This document shows, one piece after another, positions 24,139 to 32,414 of a stretch of 46,222 bases of DNA (the first letter of the stretch is position 1; each line of letters starts with the position of its first letter). The notes beneath the pieces were generated by a model that worked only from the letters and a program-made list of their open reading frames with translations, made no database searches and was not told the origin of the DNA. The stretch comes from DSXF01 sp964387495. Lineage in GTDB: Bacteria > Chloroflexota > Anaerolineae > Anaerolineales > Villigracilaceae. The DNA lies in NCBI GenBank assembly GCA_964387495.1, contig CAYLXB010000020.1:1-46222 (forward strand), in the 5' to 3' direction. A program made the position numbers and the translations under genes.

Positions 24139-26480
24139 GCCTGCTCCGAGAGTTACAGAAAGGCAGGTTACCGGTATCGGCAGGAAATAAAGCCACAAAT
24201 CTGCGTTGGCTGGCAGACCACGGAAAACAGATCCCGGTGACCTATGTCCTCGACTGGCGGGCATACCAGCGCTATCTGGCAAACGATGTCAACCTTATTG
24301 AGGAATTAAAGAAGGAATTAACCGGCCAGCTGGATCCTTTGAAGCCTTATGCAATCCGTTCCTCTGCTAATATTGAGGACAGCCTGGATCGATCCTTTGC
24401 GGGCCAATTCAAGTCTGCCCTGAATGTGCAGGGGGTGGATGCTGTTCTACAGGCAATCTGGTCGGTTTGGGGCACGGCGCAAGCAGGGTGGGTCAATACC
24501 TACCTCGAACGCCACAAAGACAAAAACCGCCAGATCTACATGGCAGTGGTAATTCAGGAAATGGTAATCAGCCGGTTCTCCGGCGTGGCTTTGAGCACAA
24601 ACCCCGTCACGGGCGCAGATGAGGTTGTGGTCGAAGCTGTGCCCGGCAGGGGCGACGCCTTGGTGCAGGCCGGGGTCACCCCTCAAAGGTGGATCAACAA
24701 ATGGGGGGCATGGATTGCCAAGCCCGATTCACAGGAAGTGCCAATCAGCTTGATTGAACAAATCATTTTGGAGACCAGGGACATCGCCGCAAAGCTTGAT
24801 GCACATGTTGACCTTGAATGGGCTTACGATGGGGATAGCCTGTACTGGCTTCAGGTCCGGCAGATTACCGCACTCAAGCAAAAGAATATATATTCGAGCC
24901 ACATTTCCAAGGAAATGCTTCCGGGGATCATCAAACCACTGATCGGCTCGGTAAACATCCCCCTGGTCTGCACCATGTGGATTCGGTTTATGACCGAAAT
25001 CATCGGCAAAACGAGTGTCCAGCCGGAGGAACTTGCCCGGCTTTTTTATTACCGCGTGTACTTCAATATGGGGACCCTAGGAAAATTGTTCCAGGAAGTC
25101 GGCCTGCCTGCGACATCGGTGGAACTCATGATGAACGCCCTTCCAGAAGGGGCGTTGAAGCCCAAAATAGTGCCAACGTTCAAAACGTTCCTGCGCATCC
25201 CCAATACGCTTTTGTTTGCAATCCAAAAGTGGTTCTTTGCAAACAAAATGATCAAATCCATATCCGGGTTGCAATCGGAACTCAAAACCTTTTCATATGC
25301 CGAGGCCGGGAAACTCACGGAAGTGGAGCTGCTCGGGGAGATTGACCGTCTTTATCGGGTCGTACAGACTGCAGCTTACTACAACATTGTCGGCCAACTG
25401 ATCATGGGCATGTATGCCCGCGTGTTGAAAGCCCGGCTGCGTAAGTTTGGATTCGACTTCAACCAATTCGATTTCGAAGAAAATGACAATAAACTGGCCC
25501 AATTTGACCCAAACACGCATTTGGACGCTTTGCACGCAATCTTCACCAACATGGACGCATTGCTGCAGAAGAAGATCCGTTCGATGCCCTACGCAAGCCT
25601 TCAAGCAGAGGCAGACTTACGCACATTTACAGAGGGTGTATCGGCTTTTATGGAACGGTTTGGCCACTTCAGTGACAATGGCAATGATTTTTCATCCACA
25701 CCCTGGCGGGAAACACCCGAAATGGTGCTCGGCTTGATCTGTGATTTCAAACCCGTTTCGGCGCGGCAAACGCAGGGACTCCATCTCCAGGACCTGCAAG
25801 TGGGATATTTACATCGCCGGATTCTGGAAATACTCGCGGCACGCGCCCATCAGTTCCGTGTGCTGCGTGAGGAGGTCAGCTCTTTATATACTTTCGGCTA
25901 TGGATTGTTTCGATACTACTATCTGGCATTGGGGAAACACCTTGCCGGTAGTGGGTTGATTGAACATGGAGATGATATTTTCTACCTATCCGCCCTCCAG
26001 GTTCGGGAAGCTGCCCTGGGAATCGATACCCGGACAGACTTTCGGACCATGGTCAAAAAACACAAAGAAGACATCGATCGCTTCCGTAATATCACCCTGC
26101 CGGTGGTCATTTATGGCGATGAACCGCCTCCCCTGGCAGAATCTTCGACCAACAAGCTGGTTGGCATCCCCTCCTCGATCGGTTCATATACTGGAAAAAC
26201 CGTCCTCGTACGCGGCATCCAGGACTTTGCAAAGGTTCGCGAGGGGGATGTGCTGGTCATTCCTTATTCAGATGTTGGCTGGACACCTTTATTTGCACGC
26301 GCCGGTGCTGTGATTGCTGAATCCGGCGGCTTGTTGTCACACAGTTCCATTGTTGCTCGCGAATACAACATCCCGGCGGTGGTATCTGCCGAAGGAGCCA
26401 CCCGTATTCCTGACCATACCCTGGTCACTGTCAATGGCCACAATGGAGAAATTTTGATCCACGAAAACACCACCATCTAG
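24135..26480 (+). CDS. PEP-synthase-like ATP/His dikinase of Rph-type architecture
   Basis: 781 residues. The N-terminal PPDK-type ATP-grasp domain (1 to about 250) shows YAIRSSANIEDS, FAGQFKS, FSGVALSTNPVTGADE and LEWAYDG. A middle region (about 255-660) is mostly helical and unlike the PEP-synthase core. The C-terminal swivelling His domain (about 670-781) has GGLLSHSSIVAREYNIPAVV with phospho-acceptor H736 and then ends. The C-terminal PEP/pyruvate barrel of PEP synthase is absent. ATP domain, substrate domain, His domain is the order of rifampin phosphotransferase, which moves the ATP beta-phosphate to a small molecule. The acceptor here is unknown. Overlaps plsY (ATGA) and is followed 9 bases later by an ABC ATPase. 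Confidence 0.82.
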   Translation: MSLLRELQKGRLPVSAGNKATNLRWLADHGKQIPVTYVLDWRAYQRYLANDVNLIEELKKELTGQLDPLKPYAIRSSANIEDSLDRSFAGQFKSALNVQGVDAVLQAIWSVWGTAQAGWVNTYLERHKDKNRQIYMAVVIQEMVISRFSGVALSTNPVTGADEVVVEAVPGRGDALVQAGVTPQRWINKWGAWIAKPDSQEVPISLIEQIILETRDIAAKLDAHVDLEWAYDGDSLYWLQVRQITALKQKNIYSSHISKEMLPGIIKPLIGSVNIPLVCTMWIRFMTEIIGKTSVQPEELARLFYYRVYFNMGTLGKLFQEVGLPATSVELMMNALPEGALKPKIVPTFKTFLRIPNTLLFAIQKWFFANKMIKSISGLQSELKTFSYAEAGKLTEVELLGEIDRLYRVVQTAAYYNIVGQLIMGMYARVLKARLRKFGFDFNQFDFEENDNKLAQFDPNTHLDALHAIFTNMDALLQKKIRSMPYASLQAEADLRTFTEGVSAFMERFGHFSDNGNDFSSTPWRETPEMVLGLICDFKPVSARQTQGLHLQDLQVGYLHRRILEILAARAHQFRVLREEVSSLYTFGYGLFRYYYLALGKHLAGSGLIEHGDDIFYLSALQVREAALGIDTRTDFRTMVKKHKEDIDRFRNITLPVVIYGDEPPPLAESSTNKLVGIPSSIGSYTGKTVLVRGIQDFAKVREGDVLVIPYSDVGWTPLFARAGAVIAESGGLLSHSSIVAREYNIPAVVSAEGATRIPDHTLVTVNGHNGEILIHENTTI

Positions 26481-26489
26481 GAGGCCAGC

Positions 26490-27239
26490 ATGCCCGTCCT
26501 GGAAGCCAGAGACTTATCCAAAGAATATCGGATGGGGAAAAACCTTGTCAACGCACTTGCAGGGATTGACCTGCAGGTTGAAAAGGGGGATTTCATTGCG
26601 ATCATGGGCCCTTCGGGTAGTGGCAAGTCGACGCTCCTGCACCTGCTTGGAGGCCTCGATACCCCTACCGGGGGGGACGTCATCCTGGCAGGAGAGTCGC
26701 TGACGCAACTCTCTGAACGCAAGGCAACCCTGGCACGCAGGCACAATGTTGGCTTTGTCTTCCAATTTTTTAACCTCCTGCCGACGCTGTCTGCCGAGGA
26801 AAATGTCCTGCTACCTGTGATGATTGACGGTAAAGATCCGGGAAAGTACGAGGAACGCCTGACCAGCCTGTTGGATCTGGTTGGGCTGCTTGACCGCCGT
26901 CACCACAAACCCGACCAGCTCTCGGGTGGTGAACAACAACGGGTGGCAATCGCTCGGGCGCTGATCACACAGCCAGCCATCCTGCTGGCCGACGAGCCGA
27001 CAGGCAACCTGGACACAAAATCCGGGAATGCCATCATGGAACTCATCCGCCGGTCATGCGACGAACTAAATCAGACGGTCATCGTCGTCACCCACGATCC
27101 CAAGGCGGCCGCTTACGCGAACCAGATCATCTTCCTCCGGGATGGCGTGATTGTGCGCACATTGAAGCCGGGGATTTCTATCCCAATCCCAAACAGGCTG
27201 CGCAGTATTATTGCTACGATGGAAGAACTGGAAGCCTGA
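26490..27239 (+). CDS. LolD/MacB-type ABC transporter ATPase
   Basis: 249 residues. Walker A GPSGSGKST (40-48), Q-loop in FVFQFFNLLPT, signature LSGGEQQRVAIARAL, Walker B AILLADEPTGNLD and the H-loop VVTHDPKAA. FQFFNLLPTLSAEENV and DEPTGNLD are typical of the MacB/LolD/FtsE-like group that works with FtsX-fold permeases. AGGAGG precedes the ATG at 26490. Its partner is the permease two bases downstream. Confidence 0.93.
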   Translation: MPVLEARDLSKEYRMGKNLVNALAGIDLQVEKGDFIAIMGPSGSGKSTLLHLLGGLDTPTGGDVILAGESLTQLSERKATLARRHNVGFVFQFFNLLPTLSAEENVLLPVMIDGKDPGKYEERLTSLLDLVGLLDRRHHKPDQLSGGEQQRVAIARALITQPAILLADEPTGNLDTKSGNAIMELIRRSCDELNQTVIVVTHDPKAAAYANQIIFLRDGVIVRTLKPGISIPIPNRLRSIIATMEELEA

Positions 27240-27241
27240 GC

Positions 27242-29821
27242 ATGCTGCTTACACGATTGCTTACCATTCGCTCCATGCGCTCACGCTCCCTCCGCTTCTT
27301 GTTGAGCGGATTTGGAATCATGCTGGGCGTTGCCAGCATTCTGGCAATCCGTGCCACCAATCAGACAGCCCTCAATTCCATCGTCACACTTTTTGAAAGC
27401 ACATCTGGAAAAGCCAGGCTGTCCATCGTCAGCACGGATGGCGAAGGATTCTCTGAAAGGTCCCTTGAGAAGATCGACAATGTTTCCGGGATAATGGCAG
27501 CCACCCCGCTCGTGTACGCCCAAACCGACCTGGCGGATCGAGATTCCAATGAACAGATGGCCATCGGTTTTTTTGGCACCAACAGCGGTGGCATCATCCT
27601 GTACGGGATCATTCCCTCGCTGGAGTCAGCCACCCGTGATTATGTCCTGACGCAGGGCAGCTTTCTGGGCGATGACTTGAAAAAGCAGGAGATTGTTCTC
27701 GTAGAGACGTTTGCCGCAGAAGAAAATATCCGCGTCGGCGATTGGGCCGAGATCGTTACCCCAAACGGACCGGAAAAGTTCAAGGTTGTCGGACTGATTG
27801 CTCGTGAAGGGCCTGGGCAGACCAACAACGGTTCATTCGGTGTGATTCCGATCCAGGCTGCCCAGCACCTGTTCAACCGCGGGGATGATATCGACCAGGT
27901 TGATATCGTTCCTGCCAATCCAGACATCAACACGGCTGAGTTATCTGTGCTCCGCACAGAATTGCAGGATAAACTGGGCAGAAGTTATTCGGTGATATAC
28001 CCTTCGGGCCAGGGCGAGAGAATGACCCAGATGCTTCAAAATTACCAGATCGGCCTGAATTTTATGAGTGGGATCGCTTTATTTGTGGGTGCCTTCCTGA
28101 TCTACAATGCCTTTGCCATGACCGTGGTGGAACGCACGCGTGAGTTCGGTATGCTTCGCACCATCGGGATGACGCGCGCACAGATCATGGGTCAGGTCCT
28201 TATCGAAGCATTGGCAATGGGAATAATCGGAACTCTTCTGGGCCTTGGAATGGGCATCCTGCTTTCCCGCGGCCTGACCCGCCTCATGGAATTCATTCTC
28301 AACCAGGAATTGGGAAATATCCAAATGGGGCAGCAAAATATCCTGTTCAGCCTGCTGATCGGCGTCACCGTTACGATTCTGGCCGCTGGCTTGCCTGCCT
28401 GGCAGGCTGGGCGCATTTCACCCATGGAAGCGCTGCGTGTGCGCGGCAAAACGAAAGAAGGCTGGATAATCCAGCATGGCTGGATTATCGGCAGCATCCT
28501 GCTTGCGGGTTCCATCATCATCCTGATTGCTAATCCATTCCCATATGATGTCCAATTCCGGCTCGGAAGCATGACGGTTTTTGGTCTCTTTACGGGCGCT
28601 ACACTCCTGGTCCCTGTGACAGCCAGCCTCTGGGAACGGTTGACCCGGCCGATCTTGAAATTTTTATATGGCACCGCGGGCAGCCTGGGCAGCCGCAACA
28701 TCCAGCGCTCACGGCTCCGAACAACTCTCACTGTAGCCGCCCTGATGGTGGGCGTTGCCATGGTCATCATGGTGCGCGGAATGACAGGCTCGTTTTCCTC
28801 CGACCTGCGCTCATGGATGCAGTCATATCTGGGTGGGGATATTTACATCACCTCCTCGGTGCGGTTGCGAAGCGATATCGCCAGGCGGATCAAAACAGTC
28901 GAAGGGGTGCACGCCGTCGCCCCTGTGCGTTACTTCAAAGTTAAATGGCAGACACCTGCTGGAGAAACCGAAGAGCTTGACTTTATGGCAACGGACACGC
29001 TCGCCTACACACAAATCACGAATTTCGTCTTCAGCGGAAGGCAGGTGGATCCACAGCTGGCTCTTGAAAGACTCACCCAGGGTAGGTCGATTTTTATCTC
29101 GAGCGTGTTGGCAGAAAAATACGATCTGTCCGCGGGTGATTCCATCCAGCTTCGAACGCGGGCCGGTTTCAGTGATTTTGAAATTGCTGGTGTGGTGGTG
29201 GACTTCTACAATCAGGGCATGGTTATCCAGGGTGATTGGGGTACCATGCAGCGTTATTTCCACATCCGGGATGCCAGCACCCTGATGGTGAAAGTCGAGC
29301 CTGGTCAATCCATTCCCCAGGTACAGGCGCGCATCGAAGAACTCTATGGAAAACGCTATCACTTGAGGCTTGAGTCGAACGAATCGATCCGTGCCCGGGC
29401 GCTCAACCTGATGGATCAGGCTTTCCGCATGTTCGATGTGATGGCACTGATAGCCATTGTTGTAGGCTCTCTGGGGGTCATCAACACGTTGGCCATGAGC
29501 GTAATGGAAAGGACGCAGGAGATCGGAATGCTCCGGGCGATTGGAATGACCCGCTCCCAGATCGTAAGGATGGTCCTGGCGGAGGCCATCATGATGGGTG
29601 TCATTGGAGGAGCGCTTGGCTTGGCAACCGGGGTGATCCTGGCCCGCATCCTGTTCATCGGAATGACGACCATGTCCGGCTATGAATTGACGTTTGCTCT
29701 GCCACCGGAAGGAATTGCGATCAGCGTTGTGATGGCACTGATCGTCTCACAACTGGCAGCAATCCCCCCCGCCGTTCGGGCTGCCCGGGTGCGCATCCTG
29801 GAGGCCGTCCACTACGAGTAG
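27242..29821 (+). CDS. Two-module FtsX/MacB-type ABC permease
   Basis: 859 residues; start ATG at 27242, two bases after the ATPase stop. N-terminal membrane helix (about 17-38: FLLSGFGIMLGVASILAI), a long extracytoplasmic MacB-like domain, a first FtsX domain (about 269-400; ERTREFGMLRTIGMTRAQIM), more helices, a second extracytoplasmic domain, and a second FtsX domain (about 723-855; ERTQEIGMLRAIGMTRSQIV). Both coupling segments resemble LolC/E and MacB. Such transporters extrude lipids, lipoproteins or peptides by mechanotransmission rather than transport through a channel. A lipid-like product of the plsY-like and dikinase genes is a possible cargo (inference). Confidence 0.9.
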   Translation: MLLTRLLTIRSMRSRSLRFLLSGFGIMLGVASILAIRATNQTALNSIVTLFESTSGKARLSIVSTDGEGFSERSLEKIDNVSGIMAATPLVYAQTDLADRDSNEQMAIGFFGTNSGGIILYGIIPSLESATRDYVLTQGSFLGDDLKKQEIVLVETFAAEENIRVGDWAEIVTPNGPEKFKVVGLIAREGPGQTNNGSFGVIPIQAAQHLFNRGDDIDQVDIVPANPDINTAELSVLRTELQDKLGRSYSVIYPSGQGERMTQMLQNYQIGLNFMSGIALFVGAFLIYNAFAMTVVERTREFGMLRTIGMTRAQIMGQVLIEALAMGIIGTLLGLGMGILLSRGLTRLMEFILNQELGNIQMGQQNILFSLLIGVTVTILAAGLPAWQAGRISPMEALRVRGKTKEGWIIQHGWIIGSILLAGSIIILIANPFPYDVQFRLGSMTVFGLFTGATLLVPVTASLWERLTRPILKFLYGTAGSLGSRNIQRSRLRTTLTVAALMVGVAMVIMVRGMTGSFSSDLRSWMQSYLGGDIYITSSVRLRSDIARRIKTVEGVHAVAPVRYFKVKWQTPAGETEELDFMATDTLAYTQITNFVFSGRQVDPQLALERLTQGRSIFISSVLAEKYDLSAGDSIQLRTRAGFSDFEIAGVVVDFYNQGMVIQGDWGTMQRYFHIRDASTLMVKVEPGQSIPQVQARIEELYGKRYHLRLESNESIRARALNLMDQAFRMFDVMALIAIVVGSLGVINTLAMSVMERTQEIGMLRAIGMTRSQIVRMVLAEAIMMGVIGGALGLATGVILARILFIGMTTMSGYELTFALPPEGIAISVVMALIVSQLAAIPPAVRAARVRILEAVHYE

Positions 29822-29870
29822 CCCCCGGCTGATCCCCTGCAAAATACATCATCTTATCTCCAAATCCCCT

Positions 29871-30006
29871 CTACCGTACCTCTGAGAACATACTGTCATT
29901 GCAAGGCCCTGGTGCTCTTCCAGGGCTGAAGCAAATTCCGGACAAAATCAGCCAGGAGGTCGCCCTGCCGGGGGAATCTTCCCCTAGAATGACAAATGTA
30001 CGGTAG
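29871..30006. repeat. 136-bp inverted-repeat element
   Basis: CTACCGTAC (29871-29879) and GTACGGTAG (29998-30006) are exact 9-bp inverted repeats. Nested TGTCATT and AATGACA also pair. Inside are hairpins GCCCTGG/CCAGGGC (29906-29926) and GGGGAA/TTCCCC near 29971-29984. Non-coding and MITE-like in shape; the GTCATTGC...GAAGCAA core resembles dispersed intergenic repeats. The rest of the gap 29822-30018 is empty. Confidence 0.6.
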
Positions 30007-30018
30007 AAAATCCAAATC

Positions 30019-30053
30019 TTGACAAAAAGAATATTTGTTCTATAATAAGAACA
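30019..30053 (+). promoter_or_regulatory. Consensus leaderless promoter with overlapping palindromic operator
   Basis: TTGACA (30019-30024), 16 bases, TATAAT (30041-30046), six bases, ATG at 30053. TGTTCTATAATAAGAACA (30036-30053) is a perfect 6-6-6 palindrome (TGTTCT/AGAACA) covering the -10. GAAT-ATTT-GTTC (30029-30040) differs by one base from the GAAC-N4-GTTC core of Gram-positive LexA boxes. A repressor bound here would block the promoter. Confidence 0.7.
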
Positions 30054-31216
30054 TGGACGCCGTTGAAAAATTGCGCAGTTTAAACGCCCAGACAAGTTTT
30101 GAACTGGACGGGCCGCCCCGGGTTGGGACAAACGAGGCCTGGGCCTGCCCCGGGCTGGAAAAGCGCCGCGACGACATCTTCATCCACCCGGCCGTCATGC
30201 CCAACGGCAAACGCATCCAGCTGCTCAAAACCCAGTTGAGTTCGGTCTGTGAGCGCGACTGCAACTACTGCCCCTTCCGGGCCGGGCGCGACTTCCGGCG
30301 GGCCACCTTCCGGCCGGAGGAGTTCGCGCGCCTCTTCATGGCCCTCTACACCGGCGGCGCGGCCGAAGGACTTTTCGTCAGTTCGGGCGTGGCCGGCGGC
30401 GGGGCACGCACCCAGGACCGGTTGATCGACACCGCCGAGATCCTGCGTCGCAAGCTCGGCTACCACGGCTACCTGCACCTTAAGATCATGCCGGGCGCCG
30501 AAAAAGTCCAGGTGGAGCGCGCCATGCAGCTGGCTGACCGGGTCTCGGTCAACCTGGAGGCCCCCAACGCCATGCGCCTGAGCCGCCTGGCGCCGCACAA
30601 GACCTTCTTCGACGAACTTCTCACCCGTCTGCGCTGGGTCGAGGAGATCCGCCAGTCCCAGCCGGCCGAAAATGGCTGGAACGGCCGCTGGCCGTCGAGC
30701 ACCACCCAGTTTGTGGCGGGCGGAGCAGACGAGAGCGACCTGGAACTGCTCCAGACCAGCGACGCGCTCTACCGGCAGTTGCGCCTGAAACGGGTCTATT
30801 ACATGGGCTTCGACCCCATCCGCGACACGCCGCTGGAAAACCATCCCCCCACGCCCGAACTGCGCCAGCTGCGGCTGTACCAGGCTTCCTTCCTGTTGAG
30901 GGATTACGGCTTCGGGTTGGAGGAAATGCCCTTTGAGCCCGACGGCAACCTGCCGCTGGGGCGCGACCCCAAGCAGGCGTGGGCCGAACAGAACTTGGCC
31001 CACGCCCCGTTGGAAGTCAACCGGGCGGAGAGGAGCCAGTTGGTGCGCGTCCCCGGCATCGGTCCGCACGGCGCCGAGGAGATCATGAAAGCCCGCCAGG
31101 TACACACCCTCCGCGACTTGTCCATGCTCCGCAAACTCGGCATCCTCGCCGAGCGCGCCGCGCCCTTCGTCCTCCTTGATGGCAGGCGGGTACCGTACCA
31201 AGCTACAATGTTCTAG
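30053..31216 (+). CDS. Putative DNA modification/repair radical SAM protein
   Basis: 387 residues. The radical SAM cluster is C66-x3-C70-x2-C73 (VCERDCNYCPF), with the SAM-contact region GLFVSSGVAGGG. The C-terminal part carries a helix-hairpin-helix, RVPGIGPHGAEEIM, typical of DNA contact. This matches the family annotated as putative DNA modification/repair radical SAM protein (TIGR03916), which is usually paired with a uracil-DNA-glycosylase-like protein; no such partner is in this window. The start at 30053 follows from the leaderless promoter; an in-frame ATG six codons upstream would sit before the expected start of transcription. The 3' end overlaps the convergent GrpB gene by 14 bases. 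Confidence 0.88.
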   Translation: MDAVEKLRSLNAQTSFELDGPPRVGTNEAWACPGLEKRRDDIFIHPAVMPNGKRIQLLKTQLSSVCERDCNYCPFRAGRDFRRATFRPEEFARLFMALYTGGAAEGLFVSSGVAGGGARTQDRLIDTAEILRRKLGYHGYLHLKIMPGAEKVQVERAMQLADRVSVNLEAPNAMRLSRLAPHKTFFDELLTRLRWVEEIRQSQPAENGWNGRWPSSTTQFVAGGADESDLELLQTSDALYRQLRLKRVYYMGFDPIRDTPLENHPPTPELRQLRLYQASFLLRDYGFGLEEMPFEPDGNLPLGRDPKQAWAEQNLAHAPLEVNRAERSQLVRVPGIGPHGAEEIMKARQVHTLRDLSMLRKLGILAERAAPFVLLDGRRVPYQATMF

Positions 31217-31775
31217 GGGGAAGGCCGGACTCCCGCAGGAGCACTTCTTCTCCGGCCAGTACCAAGATCCCTTCGATAAAGGCAGTCTTCCCGGCCACAT
31301 AGGCATCAAGATCCTGTTTGCAGGTTTTTGCCAGTTCTTTTTTCAAATCCCCGTATTCCCTGGCAGCCTGCGGGTGCCGCCGCAGGTAATCCCGGAATCT
31401 GAGCGGCCGCAGCAGCACCGGATCAGCTACTTCTGCCAGGTGCAGATGATGTGTGTGAACGAGCCGCGTGCCGCGCCAGAAGAAGCGCCGCTGCGGCAGT
31501 GCCTGCTCCAGGGCCGGCTCGTAGATATATCCCAGGCTTTCAATGGCGGGGATTAGGGCCGGAGCCTCTGCCAGGCTGCGCAGGCCCAGCCCGATATCGA
31601 TGACTGGCTTTGCCGCCAGGCCGGGCACCGCCGTGCTGCCGATATGTTCGACCAGCACGAGCGCCCCGCCCAAAGCAGCCCCGATCCGTTCCTTTTCCTG
31701 CTCGAAGAGACGGGGCCAGCGAGAGTCGTAGTCCACAACGCAGATGGGGCGGTTGAGTTTGGAGTAGGGGCCCAT
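31203..31775 (-). CDS. GrpB family (UPF0157) nucleotidyltransferase-like protein
   Basis: 190 residues from the ATG at 31775. The family signature VEHIGSTAVPGLAAKPVIDI is present, with VVDYDSRWPRLFEQEKERI before it and RDYLRRHPQAAREYGDLKK near the end. GrpB proteins have a nucleotidyltransferase-like fold; some act on coenzyme A or related metabolites, but the substrate here is unknown. The start is uncertain because no strong ribosome site is present; 31775 gives the usual family N-terminus. Confidence 0.88.
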   Translation of the reverse strand: MGPYSKLNRPICVVDYDSRWPRLFEQEKERIGAALGGALVLVEHIGSTAVPGLAAKPVIDIGLGLRSLAEAPALIPAIESLGYIYEPALEQALPQRRFFWRGTRLVHTHHLHLAEVADPVLLRPLRFRDYLRRHPQAAREYGDLKKELAKTCKQDLDAYVAGKTAFIEGILVLAGEEVLLRESGLPPRTL

Positions 31776-31852
31776 AATCTTTTGATTACATCTCTCAGAT
31801 GAATGGTAGAAAACCAACATACCACTGCAAATTCCGCCCAGGCCAGTCAATC

Positions 31853-31883
31853 AAGAGCGCCAGACTCCTCATCTGGCGCTCTT
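31853..31883 (-). terminator. Hairpin after the ferredoxin gene
   Basis: AAGAGCGCCAGA (31853-31864) pairs perfectly with TCTGGCGCTCTT (31872-31883), loop 7. It lies 11 bases past the ferredoxin stop and isolates it from GrpB. Confidence 0.7.
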
Positions 31884-31894
31884 CTCATCCGTAA

Positions 31895-32293
31895 TCAATC
31901 GTTGGCACTATACCCGGGGCCGCTCTGGAAATACTCGGCGTTGGCGGTGATGTCGGGGGTGAGGTCGACCACCTCCCCGGCCTCCAGCGGCTTGGCCGTT
32001 TCGATCATCACAGGCTGGCCGTGGTGATTCTTGCCCTCATAATGCCCGCTCAAACCAACCCGGTTGAGGCGCTCGCCGCCTCGGGCAGTGTAAGCAGAGG
32101 GCACTTCATCCTCCGGGAAGATGGCCGCGAAGGGGCATTCCGGCACACACGCGCCGCAGTCGATGCAGGTATCCGGATCGATATAATAGGCCGGCCATTG
32201 GTCACCGGGCTTGCCGGGCACAATGCACTCGACCGGGCAGACTTCCACGCACCCGCTGTCTCGCAGGCATAAACTGGTGATTACATGGGTCAT
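31895..32293 (-). CDS. FdxA-like 7Fe ferredoxin with C-terminal extension
   Basis: 132 residues. First ligand group CLRDSGCVEVCPVECI, second CIDCGACVPECPF: the pattern of seven-iron [3Fe-4S][4Fe-4S] ferredoxins such as Thermus FdA. The first spacing is CX5C rather than the longer one in FdA. The last ~60 residues form an extension with no cysteine (RLNRVGLSGHYEGKNHHGQP). AAAGGAGG precedes the ATG. It is a cytoplasmic electron carrier, monocistronic between two terminators. Confidence 0.9.
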   Translation of the reverse strand: MTHVITSLCLRDSGCVEVCPVECIVPGKPGDQWPAYYIDPDTCIDCGACVPECPFAAIFPEDEVPSAYTARGGERLNRVGLSGHYEGKNHHGQPVMIETAKPLEAGEVVDLTPDITANAEYFQSGPGYSAND

Positions 32294-32365
32294 ATTTCCT
32301 CCTTTACGAGTAAGGGCTTTGAACCAATTTCACTCTATTTTACCCCAATTTGCCGCATATAAACG

Positions 32366-32393
32366 CAGGAACGTCCCGGGCGGAGCGTTCCTG
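32366..32393 (-). terminator. Terminator of the delta-60 repeat gene
   Basis: CAGGAACG (32366-32373) pairs with CGTTCCTG (32386-32393), loop 12. On the minus strand it is followed by CGTTTATATG. It lies about 20 bases after the stop. Confidence 0.6.
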
Positions 32394-32414
32394 TTGCGCC
32401 CACCGGCCGAAAAA

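Noticed and set aside
24135..26480. Calling the dikinase a rifampin resistance enzyme
   Set aside because: Only the domain order matches; the middle substrate region shows no clear relation to the rifampin-binding domain.
20336..29821. TIR gene plus downstream operon as one defence system
   Set aside because: A separate good promoter lies between them and no known defence partner is present; linkage alone is weak.
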